Shown piece after piece: positions 62,016 to 64,000 of a stretch of DNA of 64,000 nt. The notes under the pieces were generated by a model that searched no databases, was not told the DNA's origin, and was given only the letters and a program-made list of their open reading frames with translations. Origin of the DNA: Candidatus Pelagibacter communis. GTDB lineage: Bacteria; Pseudomonadota; Alphaproteobacteria; Pelagibacterales; Pelagibacteraceae. Both the position numbers and the translations under genes were made by a program. Each line of letters opens with the position of its first letter. Positions within the stretch are counted from its first letter, which is position 1. The DNA is taken from assembly GCF_012932795.1 (NCBI RefSeq), contig NZ_LANA01000001.1:482735-546734 (forward strand), written 5' to 3'.

Positions 62016-62967
62016 ATCAACATTAAAAAAAATTAAAGGTGATGCATCATTCAGGTCTTTTTATAGAAAAGAAAATAATAAAAAAAATTCAATTTTAGTT
62101 TACGCTACGAAAGAAAAAAAAAAAAACCTACTAATATATGATGCTATAAATAGTTTATTGATTGAAAATAAAATTTTGGCTCCAAAACTATACAAAGAAA
62201 ATTACAAACAAAACTTTATAGAAATTGAAGATTTTGGTGATGATACAATATTTAAACTGTTAAAAAAAAATGGAAGTAATAAAATTAATTTATACAAAAA
62301 ATCTATTGATTTGCTAAGCAAAATTCAAAAAATCAAACAAAACAAAACTAAAAACTTTAAGGGAAAAGATTATAAAATACCAATTTATGATGATAATAAA
62401 CTGTTTAAAGAGGCTAAATTATTTTCTGACTGGTATACAAAAAAATATATATCTAAAAATAAATTGCAAACGTTAAATATTAAAATAAATAAACAAATAA
62501 AATTTTTAATATCTAATCTTAACTTAAAAAATGATACTTTCGTTCACAGAGATTTTCACGTATCAAATTTGATGAAATACAAAAACAAATTAGCAACCAT
62601 CGATACACAGGATGCTTTGATAGGTAATAGAGCCTATGATTTGGCATCTTTAATTGATGATGTTAGGTTTAAATCAAATAAAAAATTGAGAGAGAGCATT
62701 TATGAATATTATTTAAAGCTGAATAATAAAGAAGTTAACAAAGTTATTTTATTAAATGATTTTGAAATATTATCAGTGATTAGAAATATGAAAATAATAG
62801 GAATTTTTACTAGATTGGCAGTAAGAGACAAGAAGACAAAGTACTTAAGTTTAATACCTCATGCCTGGAAATTGATAGAGTTAAGAATTAAAAATAATAA
62901 AATATTTGATAACCTTAAAAAAACTCTGGATCTTAATTTTTCTAAAGAATTAAGGAATCTTAAATGA
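62002..62967 (+). CDS. amgK: aminoglycoside phosphotransferase-family sugar kinase, AmgK-like
   Basis: AmgK phosphorylates MurNAc and GlcNAc at the anomeric position in the recycling route that bypasses MurQ. The 321-residue protein has the kinase catalytic loop FVHRDFHVSNLMKY near residue 183 and the metal motif ATIDTQDALIGNRAYDLASL near 199-218, which fits the AmgK subgroup. The lysine- and asparagine-rich composition reflects low GC. It overlaps tsaE by 14 bases and murU by four, and the AmgK-MurU pair makes the assignment more likely than motifs alone would. Confidence 0.82.
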   Translation: MRSVKSTLKKIKGDASFRSFYRKENNKKNSILVYATKEKKKNLLIYDAINSLLIENKILAPKLYKENYKQNFIEIEDFGDDTIFKLLKKNGSNKINLYKKSIDLLSKIQKIKQNKTKNFKGKDYKIPIYDDNKLFKEAKLFSDWYTKKYISKNKLQTLNIKINKQIKFLISNLNLKNDTFVHRDFHVSNLMKYKNKLATIDTQDALIGNRAYDLASLIDDVRFKSNKKLRESIYEYYLKLNNKEVNKVILLNDFEILSVIRNMKIIGIFTRLAVRDKKTKYLSLIPHAWKLIELRIKNNKIFDNLKKTLDLNFSKELRNLK

Positions 62968-63656
62968 AAATTAACACGGCTTTAATCTTGTGTGCTGGCT
63001 ATGGAAAGAGACTAAACCCTTTAACATTAGAAAAACCAAAGCCACTTTTGAAAATTAATGAAATTACATTACTTGAAAAGTGCATTAATTTAATTGAATT
63101 TTTAGGAATAAAAAAAGTTATAATAAACACATTTTATTTAAATAAAGAGATTGAAAATTTTATTAATGTCAAAAAATTTAATTTAAATATTAAAATAATT
63201 AATGATGGAAAAAAAATTTTAAATACAGGTGGAGGAATTTTGAACATGATTAATTCTTCAAATGAGTCAGATTTTATGACTTTAAATCCAGACACTGTTT
63301 GGGATAAAAAATATACAGACGTTGTTCAAAATATGGAAAAATTTTATTTTTCTAATAAAATTAAAAATATACTTTTATTAACGAATAAAAATCTTAGTTT
63401 TGATAAAAAATTAAAAGGCGATTTTAATCTTGTAGATAATAAAATAAAAAAAGATGATCAAAATGATCTAATTTATACAGGATGCCAAATAATTAATAAG
63501 AGTTTATTTGAATCCTACTCAGTTAATAATTTTTCGATATCAGAAGTTTGGAATGAATTAATTGCTAAAAACAGACTATACGGTTATGAAAGTTCAGAAG
63601 AATTTTACCATTTAACAGATTTGAAAGTTTACGAGAAGTTATTAAAAAATAAGTAA
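62964..63656 (+). CDS. murU: nucleotidyltransferase, MurU-like
   Basis: MurU makes UDP-MurNAc from MurNAc 1-phosphate in cell-wall recycling. The 230-residue protein has the sugar-nucleotidyltransferase start ILCAGYGKRLNPLTLEKPKP, with the activating lysine, then LNTGGGILNM near residue 85, LNPDTVWD near 109 and YTGCQIIN near 172. The family also includes glucose- and mannose-1-phosphate transferases; the amgK neighbour favours MurU. Its stop region overlaps the gpmA end on the opposite strand by 15 bases. Confidence 0.82.
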   Translation: MKINTALILCAGYGKRLNPLTLEKPKPLLKINEITLLEKCINLIEFLGIKKVIINTFYLNKEIENFINVKKFNLNIKIINDGKKILNTGGGILNMINSSNESDFMTLNPDTVWDKKYTDVVQNMEKFYFSNKIKNILLLTNKNLSFDKKLKGDFNLVDNKIKKDDQNDLIYTGCQIINKSLFESYSVNNFSISEVWNELIAKNRLYGYESSEEFYHLTDLKVYEKLLKNK

Positions 63657-64000
63657 ATTTTTAGCTCTATCTTTATCTAAATATTTACATTCAATGATTT
63701 CCTGCTTTGAATTTAAATTAATTAAAAGTGGGTTACCTGTTGGTATTTCAAGTAAAGATATTTTTTTATTATCCAATTTAAATAAAAACTTACATAATGC
63801 TCGAATCGAGTTGCCATGAGCTGAAATTAAAATATTTTTATTATCTAATAATTTATTATGAATATCAGAATTATAATATTCTATTACTCTTTCATAAGTA
63901 TCTTTAAGGGATTCTGTATCTGGAATTTTATTTTTAGGAATAGTTTTGTAGGCATCAATATTTATAGGGTGATATGGATTATTTCTACTTAGTGGATCAG
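63642..64000 (-). CDS. gpmA: 2,3-bisphosphoglycerate-dependent phosphoglycerate mutase (partial, C-terminal part)
   Basis: The minus strand is open from the window end to a TAA at 63644-63642, with no start inside the window. The 119 visible residues include DPLSRNNPYHP, IPDTESLKDTYERVIEYY, the catalytic ISAHGNSIRAL and LEIPTGNPLLINLN, all typical of GpmA, which interconverts 3- and 2-phosphoglycerate. The N-terminal half with the phosphohistidine RHG motif lies beyond the window. Its 3' end overlaps murU by 15 bases. Confidence 0.92.
   Translation of the reverse strand, partial: DPLSRNNPYHPINIDAYKTIPKNKIPDTESLKDTYERVIEYYNSDIHNKLLDNKNILISAHGNSIRALCKFLFKLDNKKISLLEIPTGNPLLINLNSKQEIIECKYLDKDRAKNLLIF

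Overview
The window is visibly AT-rich and almost gap-free. No stretch longer than about 200 bases lacks a gene, and there are no insertion sequences, prophage genes, tRNA, rRNA or CRISPR arrays. Gene content and order point to a streamlined SAR11 alphaproteobacterium (Pelagibacterales, close to Candidatus Pelagibacter): the DMSP-demethylation cluster dmdC-dmdB-hydrolase-dmdA, class I lysyl-tRNA synthetase, ChvG/ChvI, a lone RegA/ActR, metX-metW, and genes packed with 1-26 base overlaps. The assignment rests on recognised families and gene order; no alignment was run.

Layout. (1) 1-3177: tail of an upstream gene (probably rplS), then leuC-leuD-leuB. (2) 3204-8476: dmdC, dmdB, an alpha/beta hydrolase and dmdA. 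(3) 8497-22933: one run of central metabolism, asd, sdhCDAB, mmsA, mdh, sucCD, sucA, odhB, lpdA. (4) 22956-29807: priA and the F1 ATP synthase genes atpHAGDC. (5) 29800-38904, minus strand: metX-metW-gloB, then rplU-rpmA-obgE-proB-proA-nadD-rsfS-ctpA-rppH. (6) 38905-41068: a divergent control region with a SAM-II-type riboswitch for metX, then hisC and a prephenate dehydrogenase gene. (7) 41065-46153, minus strand: TPR-sulfotransferase, NlpC/P60 peptidase, AmpG-like permease, TrkH. (8) 46244-49789: lysS, pyrD, rpmB, a YhhQ-like transporter. (9) 49786-52885, minus strand: a polyamine cluster (ureohydrolase, deoxyhypusine-synthase-like enzyme, ornithine decarboxylase-type enzyme) behind a structured leader. 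(10) 53034-64000: regA, bioY, an ABC ATPase, polA, chvI-chvG, ahcY, tsaE, amgK, murU and the 3' part of gpmA.

How the parts fit together. DMSP demethylation supplies methyl groups and, through methanethiol, reduced sulfur. The metX-metW unit starts methionine synthesis under a SAM-sensing leader, and ahcY clears S-adenosylhomocysteine, so three steps of sulfur and C1 economy lie in one window. The sdh/mdh/suc block covers much of the TCA cycle and feeds respiration and the F1F0 ATPase. AmpG, NlpC/P60, AmgK and MurU suggest recycling of cell-wall fragments.

The most notable points are the SAM-II aptamer with a well-placed promoter, a three-hairpin leader ending in a terminator-like hairpin before the polyamine operon, an SdhD subunit with no histidine at all, a TPR-sulfotransferase in a lineage reported to lack sulfate assimilation, and five of five convergent gene pairs overlapping at their stop codons. 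No clearly new multi-gene system was found; the leader RNAs are the best candidates for undescribed biology.
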